Assembly (NCBI GenBank): GCA_027596035.1
Contig: JADGJA010000226.1
Span: forward strand, 1 to 29,165
Direction: 5' to 3'
DNA length: 29,165 bases
Source: Thoreauomyces humboldtii
Taxonomy: Eukaryota; Chytridiomycota; Chytridiomycetes; Spizellomycetales; Powellomycetaceae
Part shown: one piece after another, positions 21,047 through 29,165 of the stretch
Position numbering within the stretch: the first letter of the stretch is position 1
Layout: each line of letters begins with the position of its first letter
Translations under genes and position numbers: made by a program
The notes under the pieces: generated by a model
What the model was told of the DNA's origin: nothing
The model's input: only the letters and a program-made list of their open reading frames with translations
Databases searched by the model: none

Positions 21047-21795
21047 ATGCGTTCCTCATCTCCAAGACGGACCATCGGTTTTGCTCAGTTCAAACGTTAT
21101 CAGGCGGGAGAGAAGGCGAGGAGAGAACCTTCCCACAAAGTCAGCATGAGCAGTCTTGCCAACACGGCAAAGTCGGTGAGCAATCACGAGCCTGATCTTC
21201 ATGCTCTCTCCCACGCTCGAGTCAAGCTAGGGGTCATGCTGACTCTTTCTTCTTTTTCTTAGTCCAAGAAGCAGGGACTTCTTTCGACCATTCGCCGCAA
21301 AACTTCGCCTTTCCAGCAAAGACAACGTCTCTTTGGTCGAAACCGCGTAGCACCGCAAGTGAACCCAAAGGAACAGCAACGACTGCAGAGACTCAAACAG
21401 CAGGCCTTCCACGAGCTCGACCAGCAGATCCGGAGGGAGCAAATGGCTCTCGTGCGTCGGATACGGTACCTGGATTCGCTACCAGAGAGCGAGAGGGAAC
21501 TCCTCCTCGAGGCCGAGCGAGCCGCCGTTGAGAGCGAATCCGAGTCGGACGACGAGGACGAGTGCTTCCAGGAGATGATGGACGACATCTGCGCGATAGA
21601 CATCGGTGAAGATGATTTCGTCGAGATCGTTCAGTTCGAACACGATGAGGTGCAACCTGTTTTTTCCCACGCTTTTTTGTCTCCTTCTGCGAAGCTTGCT
21701 GACCTTGGAACTTTCTTCCAATTTCGCAGCTCGCATCGCACTGGAACCCCGACACGCACGACATGTGTCTAGGTTTCACGGGAGATCTTTTCTGA
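21047..21795 (+). CDS. Coiled-coil protein of unknown function, 193 aa
   Basis: Three exons, 21047-21175, 21263-21649 and 21730-21795, are joined by clean sites: GTGAGC with TTTTCTTAG, and GTGCAA with TTTCGCAG. The N-terminal 80 residues are strongly basic (MRSSSPRRTIGFAQFKRY, then SKKQGLLSTIRRKTSPFQQR). A charged helix follows that should form a coiled coil (EQQRLQRLKQQAFHELDQQI, RREQMALVRRIRYLDSLPES). Next come an acidic block (ESESESDDEDE) and a tail with IGEDDFVEIVQF and HWNPDTHDMCLGF. The basic-to-acidic polarity suggests a nucleic-acid- or scaffold-binding adaptor, but I recognise no family. The start is the first ATG after a C/T-rich leader. It is convergent with the sepiapterin reductase gene. 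Confidence 0.7.
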
Positions 21796-22347
21796 GGACC
21801 GTCAACGCAAGCCACCGCATACCCCCCTTCGAATGGGTTCTCTCATCAATCCATCCCATCTCGTATCAACATCAATCCACGGAGGCTTTTGCGATCCTTC
21901 TCCATTCCCAATGCTACCCTATCAACTCTGCACTACCGACACCAATCTCCCGACCCATCTCATTTGCACATACAAGAGACGCTCGACCTTTCGACACCGT
22001 CTTTCCCGTCCTCGGCTTCTCAGCTGTTTACCCAACACTATCTTTCAACACCTTCACCGTATCCACGCTTCACGCATTTCCATCGGACTTGGTTCCGACC
22101 GCATTTTCGTCTTCAAAAACACTCACGACGTCGATGTCGTCTTGTCCTTTACCTTCATCTCTTTTTTTTGTTTGTTTGTTTCCGTTCCCGTAGTGTGTCG
22201 TTGCATATCCCAAAGAGACAGAAGAGTCCCTTAAAATACACAGAATTTTTGCACCGTCGCCCGTTTTTTCGTCTCGTTGCATTCCCATTCGCATCAAAAA
22301 CAAAAACTAAAACTACCAAAAAGCACACCTCGATGGTTGAATCTTCT
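21796..22347. other. Convergent 3' region, no gene seen
   Basis: This C/T-rich interval of about 550 bp lies between two convergent stops and probably contains both 3' UTRs and polyadenylation sites. It has a T-run and GTTT repeats at about 22160-22182 and A-rich stretches at 22297-22322. Open frames on the plus strand (up to 195 codons) are Ser/Pro/Thr/Phe-rich products of the skewed composition and are not supported as genes. Confidence 0.6.
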
Positions 22348-23178
22348 TCACTGATCCCACCCAGGCACGTCGTAGATGTCCACATGGTCGGCGTTGACCC
22401 ACTCGTCCCTCTCCAGCAACCGCAGCAACACGCGGGCGGACGTGTCGGGCCTCACTAGCTTGTCCTCCCTGTGCATCTGGTCGTACACGTCGCGCAGGGG
22501 CACATCGGGCATCTCTTTCCTGATCCTGGTCTGCATGTCCGTGTCCATGGGACCGGGAGCGTAGTTCAGGACCCTGACGGAGGGATCCTCGATCGCTATG
22601 GTGCGATGGTACATGTCCCGTGCTGCCTTGACGGAGCAGTAGATGCCCCAGCAGTCGAAGGGTTGGAGGGCTGCCAGGGAGGAGACGTTCACGATCGTGA
22701 TGGTCGGGGTGGAAGAGGGAGAGGGAGAGGGTGGGGCAAAGTGACGTAGGAAAGCGGACGTGAGGACGGTAGGTGCCGTCAGGTTGAGGTGGATCGCGGG
22801 TGCCACGTCTTCCGTCCTCTGGTCCTTGAGTCTATCGAGGCGACCCAACGATCCCGCGTTGTTGATCAAGTACACCCGGCTGTATGAGCTTGGGGGATGA
22901 GGGATTCGGGATAGGAGGTTCTCGCAGTGTGCGTCCAGGTCCGTGGTCGAGTCGTTGAAGTCCAGGACGTGGGTCACGATGGTGTTGGAGGAGGATGAGG
23001 AGGATGAGGAGTGGGAGGAGACCTGGGTCGCTGTCTCGTCGAGAAGGACCGTGTCGCGCGCCGTGAGGAGGAAGTCGGTCGGATGGGTCTGGGAGAGAGG
23101 GGATTTCGCGAACGAGACGGCGACGCTTCGACCGAACCCTCGCGATGCGCCTGTGAGCAGGATCAAGGTTCGTGACAT
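22348..23178 (-). CDS. SPR: Sepiapterin reductase (short-chain dehydrogenase)
   Basis: A single exon encodes 276 aa (human SPR is 261). The enzyme reduces 6-pyruvoyl-tetrahydropterin or sepiapterin with NADPH in the last steps of tetrahydrobiopterin synthesis, in the cytosol. Visible motifs are the Rossmann TGASRGFG (9-16), NNAGSLG (106-112), and the catalytic Ser in VNVSSLAALQPF (S166/S167) with YCSVK (Y180, K184). The SPR-specific motif VRVLNYAPGPMDTDMQ (201-216) is nearly the animal sequence. HVDIYD near the C-terminus holds the Asp (D267) that anchors the pterin in SPR. A Ser run (about 54-64) and a Pro/Ser run (about 149-157) are loop expansions. The start is the ATG at 23178, immediately before the Rossmann strand. 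These specific motifs separate it from generic SDRs and from yeast Irc24-like benzil reductases, although the latter are close relatives. Confidence 0.85.
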   Translation of the reverse strand: MSRTLILLTGASRGFGRSVAVSFAKSPLSQTHPTDFLLTARDTVLLDETATQVSSHSSSSSSSSNTIVTHVLDFNDSTTDLDAHCENLLSRIPHPPSSYSRVYLINNAGSLGRLDRLKDQRTEDVAPAIHLNLTAPTVLTSAFLRHFAPPSPSPSSTPTITIVNVSSLAALQPFDCWGIYCSVKAARDMYHRTIAIEDPSVRVLNYAPGPMDTDMQTRIRKEMPDVPLRDVYDQMHREDKLVRPDTSARVLLRLLERDEWVNADHVDIYDVPGWDQ

Positions 23179-24086
23179 CTGTTGTTTCTCGTGGAGGTGA
23201 CGGGGAGTGTGGTTGAGAGAAGCGATCAATATCAGAGGGTTGAGACTGGGGTTTCGCTTACGGCACTCATGAGTGGCGGTCTTTGTCCAGGCGAATCGGA
23301 CAGGAGAATCACGGCAATGCTCGTCATCCCAATCTTCAAATCTTGGGCCTTGTATAGCCTCCACCCTTAGAGTCACTGATACTTGGCAAGAAGATGTTGA
23401 CTTGGGACTACCCTGGTGTAGAAGCGCAAAAGGGTCAGGTGGTAAGAGTTTTCTGATTTGCATTGCGGTTGATGCGGCCTCCCTCTCATCTCATCTTCTG
23501 ATGGCTATAGTTTGTCATACACACGTAAGTCCATTGCCAAAGCACTTTTGGGAAAGACATTGCAAGAATTTCGAATTGATACAGTTTTTGAGGCCAAGGT
23601 GGTGACGGTGGAATCAAGATGAAATGGTTTTTTCTCGCGCAAGTACCGAGCCGATCGCTCCACTGACTTCGCCAGTAGAGTGCTACCGAAGGTTACAAGA
23701 GTTTGTGATGCCCCTCCAGCGATGTAGGTTCCTGCATGCCCTTGCCCTCCGTAGTCTTGCAGGAATATGGAAACCGTGGAAAGACACCCAAGCAGATGCT
23801 AGGGATTATGGGCCATATGGCGTTGGATATGGATGATGTACAAATATTGTGAAGCGTTCATGCAGGACAACACGATAGCACCGTAAAAGCGCCAGCAGGG
23901 GCTTGGAGTGCTTCGTTTACCTTGAGGGTGGCGCACGAAAGGGCCAGTTCAGCGGTAACCGAAGCTCCCTGCGCAGTCCATCTTATGAACTCCTGACGAC
24001 GACATGCCAGAACCGCAAAGCCACATGCATGATCATACCCCCACCCACTCCCAGAAGAGAAAAAAAAAATCTCCATTCCCTCCATT
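23179..24086. other. Intergenic region, no gene seen
   Basis: About 900 bp lie between the sepiapterin reductase start and the stop of the large lipid-transfer gene, both on the minus strand. It should contain the reductase promoter. I see no tRNA, no repeat of note and no open frame with domain or splice support. A short A-run at about 24059-24069 lies just past the stop of the upstream gene on its 3' side. Confidence 0.6.
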
Positions 24087-27000
24087 TCATCTCTGCACGA
24101 CCCACACCCTGACACCCACCCTCCTCCCCACGACCACCGCCTGCGAGTTGTCCCACACGAACGTGTACATGCCGCTGACGGCGGGCAGGGTCCCGGTGGC
24201 GTGTCCCCTCATCTTGGCGAGGACGACCAGCTCGGTCTGGCGCATCGCGTCCGGGTCCTGGAGGAGCGCGAGGCTGGTGGAGGACGTGCTGGTGGCGAGT
24301 CGGGAGCGGAGGAGCGCGTTGGCTTCCGACTTGGCCGTGTGTGAGTTGGAGCCTGTGACGGCGGCGGCGAGTCGGGAGGACAGGGATTGGCGGTGGTAGG
24401 ATGATGAGGTTGTTGGGGTTGAAGTTGACGATGGTGCTGGTGTGGGTTTCGTTGTCGACGGGGCGGATGTCGATGTTGATGACGATGTAGGCGGTGGTGA
24501 TGAAGGTGTCGACGAGTCTTCCACAGCCACGAGATTGGTGTTGTAGCTGGACACTCCCGACAGAGCAGCATTGGAGACGATCTGAGCCACATTCGCCAGA
24601 TCGTCGTACGACTCCTGGTTCTTCAATCCAGGATCCACTCCCGCCGCAGCCAGGACAGCCGGTGTCGACGTGCTGGTCCCCTCCGTTTCCAACTCCGCAT
24701 CCCGCTCCACATCTTCCTCAGACGACAGGTCCCGGCGGGGTCGGATCCCCTTGGTCTCATCCTCGTCCAGATCAGGCACTTTGTCGCTCCTGAAGAGGAC
24801 GCCGAACCCGATCTCGTATCCTCCTTGCACCGTCATCTCGTAGCAGACCTCCATCCCTTCGTTGGCCTGATCGAGGAGGAAGGGAACCTTCATGGTCTGC
24901 TTCCTCGGTATGGCAACGTCGAGTTCGAGTTGCGGTGTCAGCGTCATCGCGCTCCCCTTTTCTTTTCCGGTTCCGGACTTATGGACGGCGACGTCCAAGA
25001 CGACTTTCCTGGCGACGCGTTTCTCGCCCGAATTGTCGAACACGAACAGGAACCTTCCGTCCGGGAATCCTCCGACCGGGAAGGACCCCGAAGCGGGTCG
25101 TTGGGGAGGAGCGTGAGCCGTCATGGGTGGGACGATGGCTCTCGGGAGGTGTTGATGTTGCTGACTATAGGGTGCGCAGGGGAACAGTGCGGCGAGACTC
25201 GCACCGGATAGGTGGGCGTCCGGTAGGAAGAGAACCGAGAATGCGATGCTCTGGTTCTGGATCGGGGTTTGTGTCTGGCCGGACGCGATCGTGAAGGACC
25301 AGGTCAGTTGGGAGTGGGAGTCGGGTTTCGATCCAGCGTGACGGATCTCAATCTCGACTTTCTCGCGAGGAGGAACGAGACGTTCGACGGGGGAGACAAG
25401 GTCCGACGGCGGGATGGCTGGAATAGTCGGTTTCAAAGGGGACACGGAAGGGGAAGGTGAAGGTGCGACGGTGCGCAATGTCCGTGGTGGGAGAGCTGGC
25501 GGCTGCATGGGAAGTGCGGAACGCTCGGACGCAACCGAAAGAGAAGCTCCAGCCTCCTCCTCGCGAGTAATGGCATCACCCACTTCCGAATCTTCGACCA
25601 GATTGTCGCCAGAGAACGACATTTCAGGAAGTGACCGAAAGCTAGACGCTTTGGAAGGTTTCTGCGCGGTCCCTTCACTATCCGCGCTCACATCCTGTTC
25701 ATCGCCTTCCTCCACGATCGCGCTGCTACCGTCCTCATCCGTGAATCCAGGCATGGCCGAGAAGTCCATCTTCTCGGTATCGTCGAATTCACTCTCCAGA
25801 GTGGACGGCGTCTCGCTGATAGTGCTGAAGATTGTGCTTTCGTCTGCATCCATAGTCGTGGAGGACGAAGGGGAAGGAGCATCGAAAGAAGGTTGACCAT
25901 GCTTTCCCAACCAACCCGCCACTCTCCTCGACTTGATGAGGTACCCGGCCGTGCTTCCCACCAGACTCTTTAGTTTCTCCATCTTCCTGCCGTGGACGTC
26001 CACGCCACCGTTCGAGAGCGAGCTTCCGAGGGTGGAAGGATTCAAGACGTTTTGAGCGGACGAGTCACTGAAGAACCTTCGTTTCCTCAACGTCCCCGAA
26101 CTGGCACTAGACCGCACGTTCGGTCGGCCATCGCGCGATCCCGAGATGGGAAGACCGGAGAGGGAGGCGAGCTCCTCGATGAATGTTTTCAGCTTCCTGC
26201 AAGCGTCGTAGGAAACCTCCAACCGGGATAGTTCGGCGCTCATTTGCGAGAGAACCGTGACGTGACAGGTGTCTGACGGCGAGGATTCATCTGGGCTGAT
26301 GAGATAGCCGTAGACGAAGACCTTGCTCCCAGTGTCCGGCTCGGCGACCGCAACGGCCGGAACGGGCATGGAAGCAGAGGTGGAGATCGGGACGCCTTCC
26401 GACTGCGTTTCATGAATCTCGATGGAAGGAACTTTCGTCTCGGTGGAAAGAGCTGGCGCAGAGTGCGTGCTGGCATCTTCCACGGAATCGGTCGGTCCAA
26501 GTTTGTCCATGGTTGCTTCGGATGGAGGTCGTCGCAATGGGTGTGGCGGTATATCAGGAGCGTCATGAAAGTTGCTGATTGACCGGAATACCACGACGTA
26601 CTCTGCCGGTTTGGCGTTCGTCGACCCTGAGCTTGCAATGGAACTGGAATCCGAGTCTTTGCCAGTGGAGCCGGCCACTAACGTCAAAGTTGAGATTTTC
26701 TTTTTCGTCAAGAAAGCGGTAAACTCGCGCGTTCCGTGCCGTCCGAATTTATACTTCGTTTTCCGCACCCCGTGAGCGTCGTCTAAAAACGCGTCAGGCT
26801 TCCTGACACCACGTACGACAGGAATTGATGCCGACTTACCAAACTGATGCAGGATCTCTGATCCAAGGTAGGCGTCCTCGACATGTCGATTGTGTTCCGG
26901 ATTAGACAAGACCGAGAAAACGCGCTCCGTATCACAATGCATCGTAATAGAAGCCCTCGTCAACTCGGCTACGTTCGCGTCAATCAACACCCTCTTCTTC

Positions 27001-28655
27001 TCAACATGGATATTGTTCCTGTTTCGCACGGTCTTCCACGCCGTAGCAACGGCTGGAGACACTCCCGATGCCTCAGAAGAGTTCGGGTCCGACGCAGGTT
27101 CCGCATCGGAGGCCAAAGCGACCAGCTCGGATATATCGTCTGGTTTGACTGTTATCGACGGCGGGAAGCTCGCGGCGGTGGACTTTTCTCGCACATACTT
27201 GATGAACCCGTCGACGAGTTTTGTGCCCATGACTTCGTAGTCGGGCTCTCTGCAGGTGATGGACAGGTCCGTGGAGAAGCAGTTGTGACCAAAAATGTCG
27301 CCTGTGAGCGGCGCCGCCTTGCCGTTGCGAAGCAGCGGAGAACGGGATTCCCACAGTGTTGAGGCCTTTGTAGCGAGATGCTTGCTCCGTGCAGCCGGGG
27401 TAGGAACGTCCTTGTGCGCTTGTTGCCGAGCCAGGATGTCCTTTGGGTGGGAGTATCCAATACGGTCTTCAGTTCCCATTGGAATGGAAACGGCCAACAG
27501 AAAGGAGCAACTCTCACCTCGATTTTGGGTTCCATGAGCGGCATGAAAAAGGTTCGCCAGGATGGAAGCACCCAGAGTTCCAAAAACACCTTCCGGACGA
27601 CGCTCGACAGCAGCTTGTTCACCATTCCTCGCAGCAGCTCGTTGTCGCCGACGGTCAGTGGCGAATCGACTCGGAAGGTGGTTCCCGGATCGTCGACGAA
27701 GGCCAGACCGAGCATGTCGGGCCACTGGATGGACGGACAGCGTAGCCTGAGCTTTCCCGCCAGCCCGCTCACGTGCACTCTCACTGGCAACTTGAGACCG
27801 CCGACCAGCGTGGTCTGTATCGCGATGCTCCCTCCTCCGTTGTAGCTCATGTCCAGCTCCATCGACTACGCGGGTGAGATGATCAGGAGGAGGAGGAGGG
27901 TCAGTTCATCGACGTTCAGATGGGGGTCACCAAGGAAAGAACTCCCTTACAACTGCCAGATCCTCCGACATGCCTTTGAGCAGTCGAACCCCCAGGATCT
28001 TGGGTGCGTGGTCGCCCAGGGAGATGTCGACGATCTCGACGTGGGAGACGAAGCTATTGCCCTTGAGCTTTGCGTTGATCTTTTCCGTCCACTTTGCCTT
28101 TGCCTTGTTCTTGAAGAGCTCGCTCCCACGCAGGGCCAGAAAGAAGCGATGGGCCAGCACGTTTATCCATCGGCACTGCTCGGTCGGGGCCACGGAGGAG
28201 AGCGTGCCTCCGTCGGTGGAAGCGAGGGCGGCCTTTGGATTGCGGGGAGGAGGGAGCGGGGTGTCGTGCTCTGGATCCGGCGTGAGGGCCACGCGCAGGA
28301 ACTCGACGATGTCTTCTGGCCAGGGTTCATTGTGCTCCCGGGTAGGCTTGTGGGCCGTCTTTGCAGCGGCACCGGCGGCTGACGAAGATAGCAGAAGTTC
28401 GTCCTTGAGGATCTCATGGTCGCGGTCGGTGGAGCCCTCCCTCTTGCCGGTGACGCCGGAAAAGTCGTTTGCGAACGAAGGACGGTCCCCGGAGGACACC
28501 TTTGTGAGCCGCTTGTTGGGATCCAAGAGGTGGGAGACGAACCTGTAGGCCAGGAATGCCTGCAGCAGGAGCAGGGTGATTGTTCCAAAGAAGAATCCTC
28601 GTAGAAAGTAGCTATGGTCAGAGGTAGCGGACAGGGTGGTGGTCGAGGAAGTCAT
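24087..28655 (-). CDS. Predicted multi-domain lipid-transfer protein: TM-SMP-START-GOLD-GOLD
   Basis: Four exons encode 1449 aa: 28655-27951, 27865-27518, 27440-26840 and 26782-24087. Residues about 17-42 form one membrane span. Residues about 162-351 are an SMP domain of the TEX2/Nvj2 type: WINVLAHRFFLALRGSELF, LGDHAPKILGVRLLKG, SMELDMSYNGGGSIAIQTTL, KLPVRVHVSGLAGKLRL. SMP domains move lipids at membrane contact sites. Residues about 486-757 look like a START domain: WKTVRNRNNIHVEKKRVL, VFSVLSNPEHNRHVEDAYLGSE, GTREFTAF (RDFV-like), YVVVFRSIS and SKVFVYGYLISPDE, with a roughly 85-aa Ser-rich insertion. Two GOLD-like units follow: about 1017-1153 (GRFLFVFDNSGEKRVARKV) and about 1172-1449 (YEIGFGVLFRSD, then GMYTFVWDNSQAVVVGRRV after a roughly 180-aa disordered insertion). 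The stretch between is acidic and disordered. The SMP exon ends at donor GTGAGA directly abutting the START frame, so one gene is the simplest reading, but the exon 2-3 junction needs RNA proof. Confidence 0.72.
26783..26839 (-). other. 57-nt intron (frame-neutral) within the START domain
   Basis: Donor GTAAGT, a branch-like CCTGAC and acceptor TTTTTAG make a convincing short intron, yet it is 19 codons long and has no stop. Removing it joins HQF to DDAHGVRKTKYKF, which fits the START fold better than the retained version. If it is not spliced, the protein gains 19 residues. Confidence 0.65.
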
Positions 28656-29165
28656 CCTGACCGTGGACGGCCTCTACTGCGAGATGACGATTGAAAATGG
28701 GGGAGATGGGGAGGGTATATGGCCATGCAAGAGGGAAAGCCAGGCGACGTGAACCGCGGAGAAGAACTAACTAGATCCGACTTCAGCTGTCCTCTGAGGT
28801 ATGTGCCTTGCACGGTTGGTGGATGGGATGCCTGGTTTGCCGTCAACATGACATGATACTTGATGCGGCGGAGAGGATGCGACGAGTGGCTGTGCATGTG
28901 ATTGTGACTTGGGGGTGGGTGGCTGTGCCCTCTGCGTGACACATCGTTGTCTTGCGTATGACCAACTCACCCACCCCATTCAAACCCATCGTTGACAATC
29001 CGTTCCACCAACGGCCAAACCTCGTCGTCGACACGAAAGAAAGCCAAGAGGGCCAGACCCTCCCTCCGTCCACACGCATAAGACGACATCGACCACTGCT
29101 CCCTGTGGTCTCCTCTCTCCAGGAAAGAAGAAGGGTACTCCCCCGTCTCTCCCATCGATCAGCCC
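28652..29165 (-). CDS. Possible gene at the right edge, uncertain
   Basis: A frame from ATG at 29155 reads MGETGEYPSSFLERGDHREQ..., then LALLAFFRVDDEVWPLVERIVNDGFEWG, and meets a good donor (GTGAGTTGG) at 28970. An acceptor (CACGCAG) at 28932 continues into a His-rich frame (GHSHPPPSHNHMHSHSSHPL) to a stop at 28654-28652. That stop overlaps the ATG of the lipid-transfer gene in an ATGA arrangement. A TGA lies in frame just upstream of the ATG, so either the gene starts here or an earlier exon lies outside. No family is recognised, and the tail may be chance or belong to the promoter of the downstream gene. Confidence 0.25.

Noticed and set aside
27152..27862. SMP exon read on past its donor as a 236-aa protein
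   Set aside because: After GTGAGA the frame becomes Arg/Ser/Pro-rich nonsense, while the neighbouring frame carries the START domain; the donor is used.
1..29165. Transposable elements, viral insertions or a biosynthetic gene cluster
   Set aside because: No transposase, reverse transcriptase, integrase, capsid, PKS/NRPS or long terminal/inverted repeats were seen on either strand.

Overview
The window looks like nuclear DNA of a fungus that still builds a motile flagellum (chytrid-type, zoosporic). The coding content is fungal in style: compact genes, many 55-95 nt introns with GTRNGT donors and YAG acceptors, a CHZ1-type histone chaperone and a TRF4-type poly(A) polymerase. Two genes belong to axonemal families: an intact kinesin-9 (KIF6 type), and the last exon of what looks like a dynein intermediate chain. 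Kinesin-9 is known essentially only from ciliated eukaryotes. The species cannot be named from the sequence. All splice sites given are my manual reading; every multi-exon model below keeps an open frame across all junctions.

Layout, left to right. 12-288 (+): last exon of a WD-repeat dynein intermediate chain-like gene. 481-2213 (-): alanine-glyoxylate aminotransferase, with a probable mitochondrial presequence upstream of a second start at 2099. 2500-3163 (+): CHZ1-like H2A.Z chaperone, divergent from it. 3817-3975 (-): 52-residue mitochondrial-looking microprotein. 4520-4592 (-): tRNA-Arg(ACG), with a duplicated 5' fragment about 170 bp away. 5379-9647 (-): kinesin-9 in 11 exons. 10473-12542 (-): TRF4/PAPD5-type poly(A) polymerase in 6 exons. 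12552-12909 (-): small uncertain gene. 13020-14245 (+): orphan multi-pass membrane protein. 14540-19564 (-): full-length ABCB/P-glycoprotein transporter in 18 exons (1281 aa). 21047-21795 (+): basic/acidic coiled-coil protein of unknown function. 22348-23178 (-): sepiapterin reductase. 24087-28655 (-): very large predicted lipid-transfer protein. 28652-29165 (-): a possible further gene at the right edge.

The item most worth a second look is the 1449-residue protein at 24087-28655. As read, it joins an N-terminal membrane anchor, an SMP lipid-transfer domain (TEX2/Nvj2-like), a START lipid-binding domain and two GOLD-like beta-sandwich domains in one chain. I know of no described protein with SMP and START together. 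The second most interesting is the aminotransferase, whose upstream in-frame extension has no acidic residues and carries an MPP/MIP-type cleavage motif. This recalls the alternative-start dual targeting of mammalian AGT.

The genes do not form one pathway. The window is an ordinary eukaryotic neighbourhood of unrelated functions: flagellar motility, glyoxylate/serine metabolism, chromatin, RNA surveillance, drug/lipid export, pterin reduction and membrane-contact lipid transfer. Longer gaps (9648-10472, 19565-21046, 21796-22347, 23179-24086) hold no gene I can support.
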